Below are positions 32,072-42,409 of a DNA stretch of 64,000 nt, piece after piece. The notes beneath the pieces are model-generated. The model was not told the origin of the DNA and did no database searches. It worked only from the letters and a program-made list of their open reading frames with translations. A program made the translations under genes and the position numbers. The DNA is taken from the NCBI GenBank assembly GCA_951799425.1, contig OX637394.1:44542642-44606641 (forward strand). The letters are read 5' to 3'. The first letter of the stretch is position 1; each line of letters begins with the position of its first letter. The stretch comes from Ilex aquifolium (Eukaryota; Streptophyta; Magnoliopsida; Aquifoliales; Aquifoliaceae).

Positions 32072-33319
32072 ATGATGGTGAAGAGCTGTGAGCTTTGTAA
32101 GGCTCCGGCGAGGATGTACTGCGAGTCGGACCAGGCGAGTTTATGCTGGGACTGCGACGCGAACGTTCACTCGGCGAACTTTCTTGTGGCGAGGCATTCG
32201 AGGACTCTTCTGTGCCATGTTTGCCAGTCTCCGACGGCTTGGAATGCCTCCGGACAGAAACTCGGACGGACGGTGTCTGTGTGTGAGATTTGCGTTGAAA
32301 AATCCGGTGAAGCAGAGGACTCGGACGGCGATCGGCCGGAAGAGAGCGGAGTAGGTAATGTTGATGAGATTGATACAGAAGACGATGAATATTATGAGGA
32401 TGAGGATGAGGATGAGGAGGACGACAACGAAGTTTGTGTTGATGATGAGGAGGATGGGGACAATCAGGTGGTGCCGTGGTCATCTACGCCTCCTCCACCG
32501 TCGGCGAGCTCATCGAGCAGTGAAGAGTCATCAAGCAGAGCTAGAGAGGTTTCCTTGAAGAGAACGCGTGAGATTGTTGCAGATCTTGGCTCCAATGTAT
32601 GAACTTTCTTCCATATTCTTATTTTTGTTCCATTGTTTCTAAAAATATAAAAATTCCCCAATAATTTTCAATTTCGGTTTGAATTTCGATTTGGATTTGT
32701 GCTTTTTTTTCTTTGTTATTTTGATCGTGGAAATTGTACGGTGGCGTTGTCTATGTTTTAGTCGTACACAGGCGTTTTCAGTTTCAGAATAATCGCATTT
32801 TTTTCAAATGATTCTGATTTCACCGTCAAATCACGCAATTACTCACATAAATATCTTTTTTATTTTCCAATTACCTCATTTCTTCAACTCCCTAGCCTTA
32901 AATCATCAATTATTTTCACGATCTTTTCTCTTTTTTTTCTTTTCTTTTTCTATAAGAGAATTATCTGCTCTTCGAGGCTAAACGGTGAGGTTTTGTTGTT
33001 ACCGTGACAGGATGATCTCGGCTGTTTATCTCCTCAAAGAAATAGCCATACGGCGCCGTCGTCTTCTCCGGCGGTTTCTGCTGTCGGTGGAGATGACGAA
33101 GCATTTGTTGACTCATTGTCATCCAGGCCGTTGAAAAGTCGGAGAATTGAGTCGAACCGTTCGGATCGGGTTCATGATGGGCCGTCCTGTTCGAGATCTG
33201 CGGCAATAATGGAGTGTCTCAGAAGATTCCACGAGAAAGGCGTGAACGCGGTGGCTGGGATCTGTAGGCTGAGTAAAGAGCCCGAAGCCGTCGATTTCGA
33301 TTCGTCTGAGTCTCCTTAA
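32072..33319 (+). CDS. B-box zinc-finger protein (BBX28-31 type)
   Basis: Two exons: 32072-32596 (ATG in GAGGATGATGGTG) and 33011-33319, joined by a phase-0 GT-AG intron (AAT/GTATGA ... GTGACAG/GATGAT), giving about 277 residues. Residues 5-45 form a full B-box (CELCKAPARMYCESDQASLC, then WDCDANVHSANFLVARHSR). A shortened second Cys-rich unit follows (LCHVCQSPTAWNASG ... VSVCEICV). Next comes an acidic run of Asp/Glu (about residues 95-135), then NQVVPWSS, a Ser-rich tract and a KRTRE patch. The C-terminus ends SSESP; no CCT domain. This layout matches plant group V BBX proteins, which act with HY5/PIF partners in light responses. That role is inferred from the family. The ATG at 32075 is an alternative start. 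No lesion is seen. Confidence 0.87.
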
Positions 33320-33747
33320 CCGTTGGATATTATGTGGTAATATTAGTTTCTGATTAACCTGCTTTTGCTGACTAAACCGCGATTTGAAAAATGTAAGTTG
33401 ATAGATTTACATGTTAATTTTGATATATAGATATTATTAGTCTTTGGTCAACTAGTCTTTTGATTGTGATTTGTACCTAAAAATTACATTTGCTAAGAAT
33501 ATTTGAAGCAATCATTCGATCGGTTTCCTCCCTCCGTCCACTGCCTCTCTTGATTTCTCTCTCTAAATTCTGCCATTCAAGATCATAAGGTCAATTCTTA
33601 CCTAATCAAGACTTTTTTTTTGGGCCTTTCCAATTGGGGGGTTTTATTGTGTGTTTAATGATTTTGTTCGCAATTCGGTCAGATTATATCTTTCGTGAAT
33701 TTTCTAGTTCTGGTGTAGATCACCCGTCTTTGATCGACACTCTTGGT

Positions 33748-33866
33748 TGTTGATAAAAAAAAATTGTTCACTTATTTGTGGATATTTTTATTCTCTTCCA
33801 TAGTAGTTAGTCAAGGATCAAATATCCACAAATAAGTGAACTAAATTATTTTTTTTTGGATCAACA
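33748..33866. repeat. inverted repeat (small hairpin element)
   Basis: Arms TGTTGATAAAAAAAAATTG and GTTCACTTATTTGTGGATAT are mirrored on the right (ATATCCACAAATAAGTGAAC ... GGATCAACA), about 45 bp per arm with a loop of some 30 bp. Possibly a MITE; no target duplication was recognised. Confidence 0.75.
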
Positions 33867-34146
33867 GTCATTGTTTCAGTCATATAGAAAATAGAAATAT
33901 TTTAAAAATATATTTTGGAAACAAAAACAAAATTTTGAAAATTTATTTTTAAAACATTCCAAAACATTCGCATAAATATATCCGAACATATTGAAACACT
34001 TAAAAACATTTTAAAATATTGGTTGAAAATATGTTGAAACGATTAAGTGTTGATTCAATTATTGAATTTTATTTTGATTTATTTGAAAATAAAAACGTTT
34101 AGATTGTTTCAAAAAGTATTAATTATTTATTGTATTAATGATCTAT

Positions 34147-34148
<2 letters not shown>

Positions 34149-34195
<47 letters not shown>
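34149..34195. repeat. (AT)n microsatellite
   Basis: About 23 AT units. Confidence 0.9.
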
Positions 34196-34196
<1 letters not shown>

Positions 34197-34900
34197 TATT
34201 TATTCAGTTGGATCTCGGTTTGACCCAAAATGTTAAGGAGAAATGAATTAGCTAGACCTTACAAAATGAATGGGGTAGAAGTTTAATCTTGAATATTATT
34301 TGCATAATATGGGTTGATTTTTTATTTTATTTTATTTTTTTCATCTCGGTTGAACTTTTATTCGAATTCATAGTTTTACGGTACTAGTTGGATATTTTCA
34401 CCCTTTTATCGGGCAAAATTCCACCATAACTAGTTGCATATTTTTCCCAATGTTTGGTCCCAACAATGAAACAAAGGGTGTGCTAGATTTACAATCAAAA
34501 TGATCTAAATTGAAGATAAGCCTATGGTACAATTGCGATATCGTGTTCAAATTGAGTCGGTCGATTTTGATTTAAATAATTTTTAATTAATTAAAAACTT
34601 AATAAAAATATAAAATAAAAATTTTATACGTTTCATTTTTTGTGGAAAAATTCTTTTGACAAAACCCGTAAAATGAGAGAAGTGCCCAAATAAGTGACGC
34701 GTGTAATGTAACCCAGTCAAGAGGGTCAGCTTAGACCGATCACGATTCACTTTCATGGCAATGCTGAAAATTGGAATGGACTGCTGGTGTTGGGATGACC
34801 CCTCAAAGTAGCTGCCTTTTTTCTACTCCCGTCTACCACCGTCATTATGCCGTTGCGTGTCAAAGCCGCATACCTTCACAACCAAGCCATGGAATTTTGT

Positions 34901-35332
34901 TTAGGGAGTAGTCGGTACCGTATCAATATTACAAGTTTTGTGAATTTTTTTTTATATAATTTGAGGGTTATTTATAATTTTTTAGCGTCATTAATTATTT
35001 TTGTGGATTATTTATAACTATTCAGAGTTATTTATAATTTTTTAGGGTTGTTTGTAACTTTTAAGGGTCACTTATGATTGACTCTAAAAATTTTAAAATT
35101 GATCACAATTACAGTTGTAAATAACCTCACAAATGTTGTAACTTGGACTACAAAAGTTATAAATTATTAATTTTTTTTTTTCGTAAACAAACCCTAAAAA
35201 CCTTTTATTTTAACCCATAAAACTTATAAACTTAGACGGTACGGTGCTGAAATTTTTTGGACTATGCTGTATATTTCTCCCTTTTTTTAGTGACTAGTCA
35301 AATTAAACCTATCTTATATAATAAATGTTTGA
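34901..35332. other. AT-rich repeat-like DNA
   Basis: Several imperfect copies of AGGGTTATTTATAATTTTTTA. Edges GTCGGTACCGTATC and ACGGTACGGTGCTG suggest a decayed inverted-repeat element. No gene. Confidence 0.4.
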
Positions 35333-36366
35333 ATTTTTTTTTGGTTCAATGGTATTTGGATCAGTTTATATATATCTCGACTTATTTCTTTCCCGATCTG
35401 CTGAAAGACAAGTCATCCATACCGGGACTAGAGTATTAATGAGAAATAAATCTCTAATGATTTGGCCTCGAAAAATTGCCAAAATTCGAACTCAAGACAT
35501 CTAGGGCCTGTTTGGTTTGCATCTCAAAAAACAGTATCTGAAAACTATTTTTGGGAAGAGTTTTGAGAAAATGTTTTTAAAAATTTTTAGATTGTAAAAC
35601 TTGTTTGGTTATATATTTTTAAAAATAATTTTAAAGAACAAAAATTATAAAATTTGTTTGGACAATAATCCACAATTCCCACTTCTCCCTTCAACTCTCT
35701 GTCTCTCTCTCTTCAACTCTCTGTCTCTTTCTCTTCCACTACCCAAAAACCCACAACCACCCAAAAACACCACCACCGAACTCAGAGCCACCCAAAACCC
35801 ACAATCACCACCGAAACCCACAACCACCCAAAACCTAGAACCACCATCGAACCTAGAACCACCCAAAACCCACAACCACCGAAGTATTCCAAGTCTTCAA
35901 TTGGAGCCTCGACTTCGACTGTGACAGAGAGAAACAGGGAAACAGGGAGAGAGGAAGGGAGCCTCGACTTCGACTGTGAGCCTTCATGTATATGCACGAT
36001 TCATTCTTCAGATTTAAAGCCTTGTAGTTGCGAGAGAGAGAGAGAGGGAGCTTAGTGAGGCGGTGGAGACAGTCTCTCTTTTTTGTCTCCAATGAAACTC
36101 GAAGGAGAGACCTCATTAATTTAGAGATGTATTGTTTCCCTTGTTTTCATTTTGCCTTACAAAACAATGAAAACATCATTTTGTTGTTCTCTAAAATCAC
36201 ATCTCAATTCCCAAAATTTTCAAAAAATTGGAAAACAAAAAAACTAAACAAACAGATTTTTGGTGTTTTTAAAATTTTGAGAACAAAAAACAATTTTCGG
36301 AAAGCTAACCAAGCACGCCCCTAAATTTACACCTCATTTTTTTTTACCACTTAAGCTATCATTACT
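35333..36366 (-). mobile_element. SINE split by a PIF-like element
   Basis: The SINE 3' part is 35333-35503 (minus; B box GAGTTCGAAT at 35484-35493, body TCTAGTCCCGGTATGGATGA). Its 5' part is 36324-36366 (A box TAGCTTAAGTGGTAA, then GAGGTGTAAATTT). Joining the two parts across 35504-36323 gives the same order as the intact SINE at 41016-41241 (A box, GAGGTGTAAATTTAAACGTC, B box). Confidence 0.8.
35504..36320. mobile_element. PIF/Harbinger-like non-autonomous element
   Basis: Ends GGGCCTGTTTGGTTTGC and, reverse-complemented, GGGCGTGCTTGGTTAGC. The trinucleotide CTA flanks both ends (35501-35503, 36321-36323), and the interrupted SINE shows that one copy of CTA is the duplication. The interior has a degenerate Pro/Gln/Asn-coding minisatellite (ACCCACAACCACC) and CTCTCTGTCTCT tracts. 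A related element in the opposite orientation is at 58119-58888. Confidence 0.75.
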
Positions 36367-36982
36367 TAGATTGTCTTTTACCAAGTTGAAAACCCTATAC
36401 CATTCCAACTTCCCATGGGATTATAAAATTCACATGGGCATCGATTTGAGAGATATTTTAAATTCTTTATGATTTTTCTTAGTGTATCTAGATATTTTAA
36501 TTTTTTTTATTATTTTTGTTAGTGTATGTATGGTGGATAATCATAACCAAGTTTAGGACTCTTTCCTCACATATATAAAAATAAATTAAACAACAGTTTG
36601 TGGCCGGCAATCGTATCAAGTGGGAAAAATTTATATGGAGGACTTCAGCTTTTGTCAAGACAAAAAAACAACCCCCACATTATTTTACTACTAATTAGAA
36701 ATCATTAAATATTTTTTTTATTGTAAACAACCTAATAGATTGTGGTTGAGAGACTTTCTCAGCATCCCCACATGCTCATCTTGTCATGAGTATTTTTTTT
36801 AATTTAAGTCGGAACATAATTAAGAACTCTTTGTTGAAATATCAAAGAAGGGATGTAAGAAAAAAATGGAAGAGAATTAAGTTGACTGCCATCTTATGGT
36901 GGAAAAGAGAGGATGAATTCGGACTAAAATCAGTTAAAATTGATGATGCACAAAATAGTTTCGTATAAGATCAATAATCGAG
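36367..36982. other. intergenic, no gene seen
   Basis: AT-rich sequence without recognisable features. Confidence 0.5.
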
Positions 36983-37178
36983 TGTGTGATAAGGTGTAAT
37001 TAATGGACAATAAATAAAACAATCAATGGCAGTAATGTAAATATTGAGTAAACACAAAGATATATAGTGGTTCGGTCCGGGTGACCTACTCCACTATGGG
37101 AAACGACAACGGTGGCCGGAAGTCTTTATTGATGAATAAAGTAAGAGAGAGAAAGCTCCGGGAAAGGTACAATAGTTA

Positions 37179-38028
37179 GAGCATCTCCAAGAAGGCTATC
37201 TAAAATAGCTACTCAAAATATATTAAAATATTATATTATCTACTTTAGCTGACCACTTTTTCAAAGTCATTCCAACAACGCTATCTATTTTAGCTATCCA
37301 TTTCAACTAACTTTAACTAACTTCCAATAAACAATTTCTCAATTGTAACCAACAATTTTACTTTTCATACAAAAATTCCCAAATAATTTCTCAGCAAAAA
37401 TTTCCAAACAATTTATCATACAAACAATTCCCAAACAATTTCTCAGCAAAAATTCCCAAACAATTTCTCATACAAACAATTCCCAAACAATTTCTCATAC
37501 AAACAATTCCCAAACAATTTTTCATACAAAAATTTCCAAACAATTTCTCATACAAACAATTCTCAAACAATTTCTCATACAAAAATTCCCAAACAATCAG
37601 AAACCAAATGCCTATGTACAAACCCAAATGCCTCTGTACAAACTCAAATGCCTCAACATTAAACAATCAAAAACTCAAATGCCTATGAACTCACAGTCGG
37701 TTGAGCCTCACGGTGGAGCCTTCAAACGGTGGATGGTGAACGAGAGTCGGTGGGTGGAGCCTCAGTCGGTGCCTCAGTCGGTGGGTGGAGCCTTAGTCGG
37801 TTGAGCCTTCAGATTTTGAGAGCCTCACAGTCGGTTGAGCCTCAGTCGTTCGAACGAGGGAGGCAGAGAGACGCAGAAAGGGAGGCAGAGGCTAGCTTGA
37901 TGTAGCGACTGAAATCAGGGCTATGGGAAATGGATAGCCAGATAGCTAGCCTGTTAAAGTGGAATTTAAGGGAGAAACTATCTAAAATAGCTAAAGGAAG
38001 GGGTTTACCTAGCCTCTTGGAGATGCTC
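37179..38028. mobile_element. PIF/Harbinger-like non-autonomous element
   Basis: Ends GAGCATCTCCAAGAAGGC and, reverse-complemented, GAGCATCTCCAAGAGGCT. TTA duplicated at 37176-37178 and 38029-38031. Subterminal CTATCTAAAATAGCTA palindromes occur on both sides. The interior is made of two minisatellites (37380-37600 and 37690-37850). Confidence 0.85.
37380..37600. repeat. minisatellite, about 27-28 bp unit
   Basis: Units of the form CAAACAATTTCTCATACAAA followed by CAATTCC, repeated about seven times with CAGCAAAAA variants. It is followed at 37690-37850 by CAGTCGGTTGAGCCTC-type repeats. The minus-strand ORF over it is a repeat artefact. Confidence 0.8.
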
Positions 38029-38899
38029 TTAGGAGAGAGAAAGTGTGTAGAGAGATATAGAGGTATAGAGAGGTGTAGTGAGATGCCTCTCTCAATTGAG
38101 AGAGCTTACAATTTATAGGTATGGTGAGGTGGTGACGTGAGTGTGAGGGTACTAATTCTTCGGAGAGGATAGTTACAAAAGGTAAGTACAATTATGATAG
38201 CATTGATCTTCGAGAGTGGATATCCCGCTAATCTCTCTCCCACGTGCCCTTATCTTCCTAGGCTCCTTGAATCTTGGACTGAGTCGGATTGACGAACCGG
38301 ACTTGGGCTGCCTTCTTAGTGGATCTGGACTTGCTTGATTTACTGGGTCTGACCCAATTAAATCTGGGCTCTTCAAAAACAATAAGAATCGAGTATATAT
38401 AATGTGGTGATTTAATAATTTAAACTGTAAAATCTTTTTACCTGTTCAAATGATTTATGCTATCGAATTGTAGCCAAACAATTCTCGTCGTGTGATTGTT
38501 TTGGGCCAAATTCATAGGGATCCGGAGATTACGGGGAGTTAATACTAACTAACCCCACAATCTCATCAATTGAGTGAATATTTGTCAAAGATAAAGTTTG
38601 CAGCATAGTCTAGATAAGGCATCATTTGGTATAATAATAAAGAGTGGAGTAAGAAGAACAAAAATAAATGGCAGAGAATCAAGTGGACCTTGTGGTGGAA
38701 AGCTGTTGCTTGTTTTGAGGAAGCAATTGGTGGGTGGGTTTGTGGCTCTGGTTGTATCCTCCATAGCAGCCCTAAAAGATATTATGGGCTGACCATATCA
38801 CTATTACTTGGATTCTGACACTGACCTCATAACTTGTGAGAGGGAATAGAGATTTTTTTTTTGGTCAGGAGAGATTAGAGAATTTAATCTCAGATAATT

Positions 38900-39110
38900 T
38901 AAATGGTAATAGAGACGAGTTGTAAATTTAAACATCATGAGATCGAATTATGACATTTTTAGGGTCAAGCTATGAAGGATAAATCTCTCATGAATACCCT
39001 AATCCGGCGTGGATTGATTGTCTTTAATCGGATCAAGAAGGGGATTAATTGAGGTGTGCGTAAGATAGACCAGACACTCCTGACCGTTGTGTTCAGAACT
39101 ACATTTTAAT
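38900..39110 (+). mobile_element. degraded SINE (same family as 41016)
   Basis: AAATGGTAATAGAGACGAG, TGTAAATTTAAACATCATGA, B-box-like GAGATCGAATT, body ATAAATCTCTCATGAATACC, end CCTGACCGTTGTGTTCAGAA. Ends are not sharply defined. Confidence 0.6.
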
Positions 39111-39846
39111 GCTCTAGAGGTATCCAAAATCTGTTTTCCAGTCATACCCAGATATTCAATTGCTTAAAATGATGTAATAAATTAGAATTTGCAGAGAAAT
39201 GGCTCCATCAAATGTATATTCGACCTATTTCTCTTCTTTTGTGTGACTCCATCTGATTCGGGGCCTGTGAATCTGGGAAAAATTCATTGCATGAACAAAA
39301 AATCTCTCCATCGGGCTTAACTAGTCACACAATGAAAATTATGTAACGAATAATGCAGACTTCCGTTCCTTCATCAGTCACATAATAATCAAAGTTTTCG
39401 AATTCACATGAATAATATAACAAATTGTCGATCGTAAAATTATCACCATTCAACTTATTTGAACCAAAAACTTATGTCTTCTGCTAAACGTATAAAAAAA
39501 GAAAAAAGAAAATAGGTCCCACAAATGCATGATTTGCTCATTGGAAAATTGAAGCCAGCTAAACAAGTCACTTCTTGTTTGTCCCAGTCAACACAAATGG
39601 GATGGATTTATTCTCACAAATCCTCAAGTTGGACACAACCTCATTTGTTTTCTTCCAATAACCAAAGGATTGCTCAATGTGGTCCTCATTCTAGGAAAGC
39701 CAATGTCTTGACACCCACTTCCATCTATCTAAACAGATTTCAACCAGAGAATACATACATCATGTATCTGGACAACTAAATTTGTACTTCATTTCTCACC
39801 TGTCGTTTGCACTCAATTTCTGACTACTTTGTTTGAGTGGCTAACT

Positions 39847-39999
39847 TTAAAGGGCGGGGCCCAACGTATGAGATTCTCATCGTTTCGAGGTCTGAGGAAT
39901 ATTGTCATATGTATGCAATATGCACCTTTACTCGTGCATGAAAAGAGCCTATTTTTTCGACTCGAACCTTTGAAGCTCAGGTCATAACGGAAGTCACCT
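39847..39999 (-). mobile_element. Au-like SINE relic
   Basis: Minus strand: B box GGTTCGAGTC (39959-39968), then TAGGCTCTTTTCATGCA, GTAAAGGTGCATATTGCATA, CTCAGACCTCG and a GGGCCCCGCCC end. This order matches the plant Au SINE (B box, CAGCCTCTT, GTAAGGCTGCGTAC, CAGACCC, GGGYYGCCC), heavily mutated. Confidence 0.55.
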
Positions 40000-40121
40000 C
40001 AAAAAAAACATCTAGGAATGGTGTTTCATTTTTCTTTTCCAGAGCATTTTTACAATTTATTTACCCTTAGGATCAGCCAGTCCTCATTCTGGCAGTGTAA
40101 AGAATGGTCTATGCTCAGCAC

Positions 40122-40770
40122 CTATGAAGCACGGATACTTCGTTGAGGTTGACGTATCCGTATCGGATACTTTATGGATACGATACTCGTCGGATACTCG
40201 TCCGATACGTATCGGATACACCTTCTACGTATCCGATAATAATTAAATATTAGGATACTTCACGGATACTTTTGTAGTCGACCAACATATATAATTTTTT
40301 AGTTGAACTTTTAACATCTCTTTTCGAATTTACATACCATACAATACATTAACAACAAATTCATATTACTTCAAAGGTACATAAGTGTTTTTTAAGTATT
40401 ATCTAAAATTACATGTCAAAAGAGTATAAAATAAAGTTATTACATTATAATTTTAGCAAAATTACTTCTAAATACTAGGTAAATATTAGCTTTGATTCCT
40501 TTAATTTGTCACTTCACTTTGTGAATATACCACAGCGATACGATATATATTTTCTTGAAACTAAAAAGAATTACTAATTTTTCTTATTATATGTTAAAGA
40601 ACTACCAAAATATATATTATTTAGTTGGTTGAAAATAATAAAAATAATAAAAATATTTTATTATAGCCGTATCTTGGCCGTATCCGTATCCTATTTTTTT
40701 AAGTTTTGCCGTATCGCCGTATCCGTATCGCCGTATCCCGTATCGTCGTATCCGTATCCGTGCTTCATAG
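40122..40770. mobile_element. non-autonomous hAT-type element with GATAC arrays
   Basis: Perfect terminal inverted repeat CTATGAAGCACGGATAC / GTATCCGTGCTTCATAG with flanks CTCAGCAC (40114-40121) and CTCGGCAC (40771-40778), 7 of 8 identical. Both subterminal regions are dense arrays of GGATAC/GTATCC hexamers, CGTATCGCCGTATCC on the right. AT-rich core without ORF. Confidence 0.85.
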
Positions 40771-41015
40771 CTCGGCACAAAATATATTTAGGATCAGAAA
40801 CATCAAACATGGCCAAGCTTGGGTCAGCCGAACTCATCCAAAGCCCGAATTGCAATTTTATGGGCTGAATTATTGGGCTTCAGGTTTGCTCAGCCCTATT
40901 CATAATCAATGACGACCTTCAAGAAAGGAAGGCAAAAAGGAGAGATCAAGCGCAAGGACAACAATGTTTAAGCTATCACCGCTGCCCAACACCTCAAACA
41001 ACCCTACTACACAAA

Positions 41016-41241
41016 TTCCAATGTAGCTCAAGTGGTAATAAGAATGAGGTGTAAATTTAAACGTCTTAAGTTTGAATTTTAACAATCTCTTGAGGTTAGA
41101 CTATAAGAGATTTATCTCTCATGAATTTTCTAATCCCAATGTAGATGATCTGTCTTCGACCAGACCGATGAAGAATTAATCAAAATACACTTCAACTGAT
41201 TCAGATATTCTTGACCGTTGAACCAAAAAACATAAACAACG
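41016..41241 (+). mobile_element. tRNA-derived SINE, full length
   Basis: A box TAGCTCAAGTGGT (41024-41036), degenerate B box AGTTTGAATT (41069-41078), body ATTTATCTCTCATGAATTTT, end TTCTTGACCGTTGAACC and an A-rich tail. CTACACAAA is duplicated exactly at 41007-41015 and 41242-41250. Confidence 0.85.
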
Positions 41242-41400
41242 CTACACAAAGTGGTCTAGCACCAACGACCCCGGCAGCATAACTTATCTTATGCACGCTA
41301 CTCATTGCAATCAGTCAGCCCCAGCACGACACACCCGTCATTGGCTTTCTGGCTGAAAACATAATCCATTGAACTCATGATTAGTCTAAAATGAACGATG

Positions 41401-41401
<1 letters not shown>

Positions 41402-41435
<34 letters not shown>
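41402..41435. repeat. poly-C tract, 34 nt
   Basis: Uninterrupted run of 34 C, then TCC and T6. Very unusual in a background this AT-rich. Confidence 0.95.
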
Positions 41436-41438
<3 letters not shown>

Positions 41439-41454
41439 TTTTTTATTACATTAA

Positions 41455-41857
41455 TTTGATGTGTGTTAATGTTATAAGTTAGTGGAAGAAAATATGTATT
41501 AGTGGGAGACGAGAGTAATGATGGTGTCTTTATATTTTACATGTTTACAAGAATTAGTGGAGGTAGTGTTAGACAAATGTAATGGTGGGAGTTATAATTT
41601 AGATCTATATAAATAAGATATATGTTCTAGTGTTTCAAATAAGTAGAGTTGAGTAGGTTAATGAGCCTAAGTTGTGGTTGTAATCAATTTGAATGAAATT
41701 TTTTTTTTTTTTTTGAGTGTTCATATACTCATCTATTTTATTTCTAGTCATCTTAACTCCAATAAAGTAGTATCATAGCAATTCTTCAACTGAAGTACCA
41801 TTGGATTAATTCCAACATCGACTGAAAAAAAATTCCAACAAATTGGTAACAAAGCCA
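41455..41857 (+). mobile_element. decayed copia-type LTR and PBS
   Basis: Resembles 23425-23973 (GTTTACAAGAATTAGTGGAGG, TCTATATAAATAAG, AAATAAGTAGAGTTGAG). Ends CCAACA at 41840, then AAT and TGGTAACAAAGCCA (41844-41857), close to the TGGTATCAGAGCC primer site complementary to initiator tRNA-Met. The start is ill-defined. Confidence 0.6.
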
Positions 41858-41984
41858 ACTTTCGTTCTTAGAAGTCTAGATAGATCATTTTTAGAGCTAA
41901 TACGATCATTGAAGTCTTGATCGTCGTGATTATGGTGATTATGAAAGATTCATCAAATATATATTTTTGTTGTGAAAGATCATG

Positions 41985-42080
41985 TTTTCTAATTACAAGA
42001 GAATAAAAATAACTCTCCCTTCTTATCTCAAAGCGTGTAATTTGTGGCATGTAATTGAAGAAAAACCAAGAAATGACTTG
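41985..42080 (+). pseudogene. copia gag scrap
   Basis: A reading NYKRIKITLPSYLKACNLWH followed by VIEEKPR resembles the start of copia gag polyproteins (N-Y-x-x-W-x-x-x-M ... L-x-A-x-x-L-W-x-V-I-E). It lies the right distance after the PBS-like site. Stops close it on both sides. Confidence 0.45.
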
Positions 42081-42409
42081 AAAATTACATGACTTGTTAT
42101 TTACAACTTGGTGTAGTTTGATTGACACAACTTAGGTGAATATGGAGATATTCTTTGATCCACGCGATTTAACACAAAAAATTCAAGAGGTATGAGATGT
42201 TCAAGAAGGAATGCAAATGCACAAGTGCGACGAAGGCAATGGAAAAAATGGGGAGGATGTATGATCATCTACAAATGTCTCTTAAGCCATATACCACAAT
42301 GGAGATGGCCTTGAAAATATTATCTATTGAAGGAGGTGGATCTCAATCTCATGAAGTTGTCGATAATTCCATGAAACCCCTCGATGATGAAGTATTTTGC
42401 AAGCTTTGA

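Larger units (their letters stand above)
33320..34900. other. intergenic region downstream of the B-box gene
   Basis: AT-rich. Holds the inverted repeat at 33748-33866 and an AT microsatellite at 34149-34195. No gene is seen. Confidence 0.5.
36983..38386. mobile_element. LTR-like element interrupted by a PIF-like element
   Basis: AATCGAG is repeated at 36976-36982 and 38387-38393. The outer parts (GTGGTTCGGTCCGGGTGACC ... TCTGACCCAATTAAATCTGG) read like the LTR of a plant retrotransposon. Without the insertion the unit is about 550 bp. The exact termini and the class are uncertain because the right end does not finish in a clear CA. Confidence 0.4.
38394..40113. other. intergenic with two SINE relics, no gene
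   Basis: The relics are listed separately. The ORF at 39525-39779 has no recognisable domain. Confidence 0.5.

Noticed and set aside
35601..35924. Pro/Gln-rich protein gene
   Set aside because: Lies wholly inside the PIF-like element and derives from an ACCCACAACC minisatellite.
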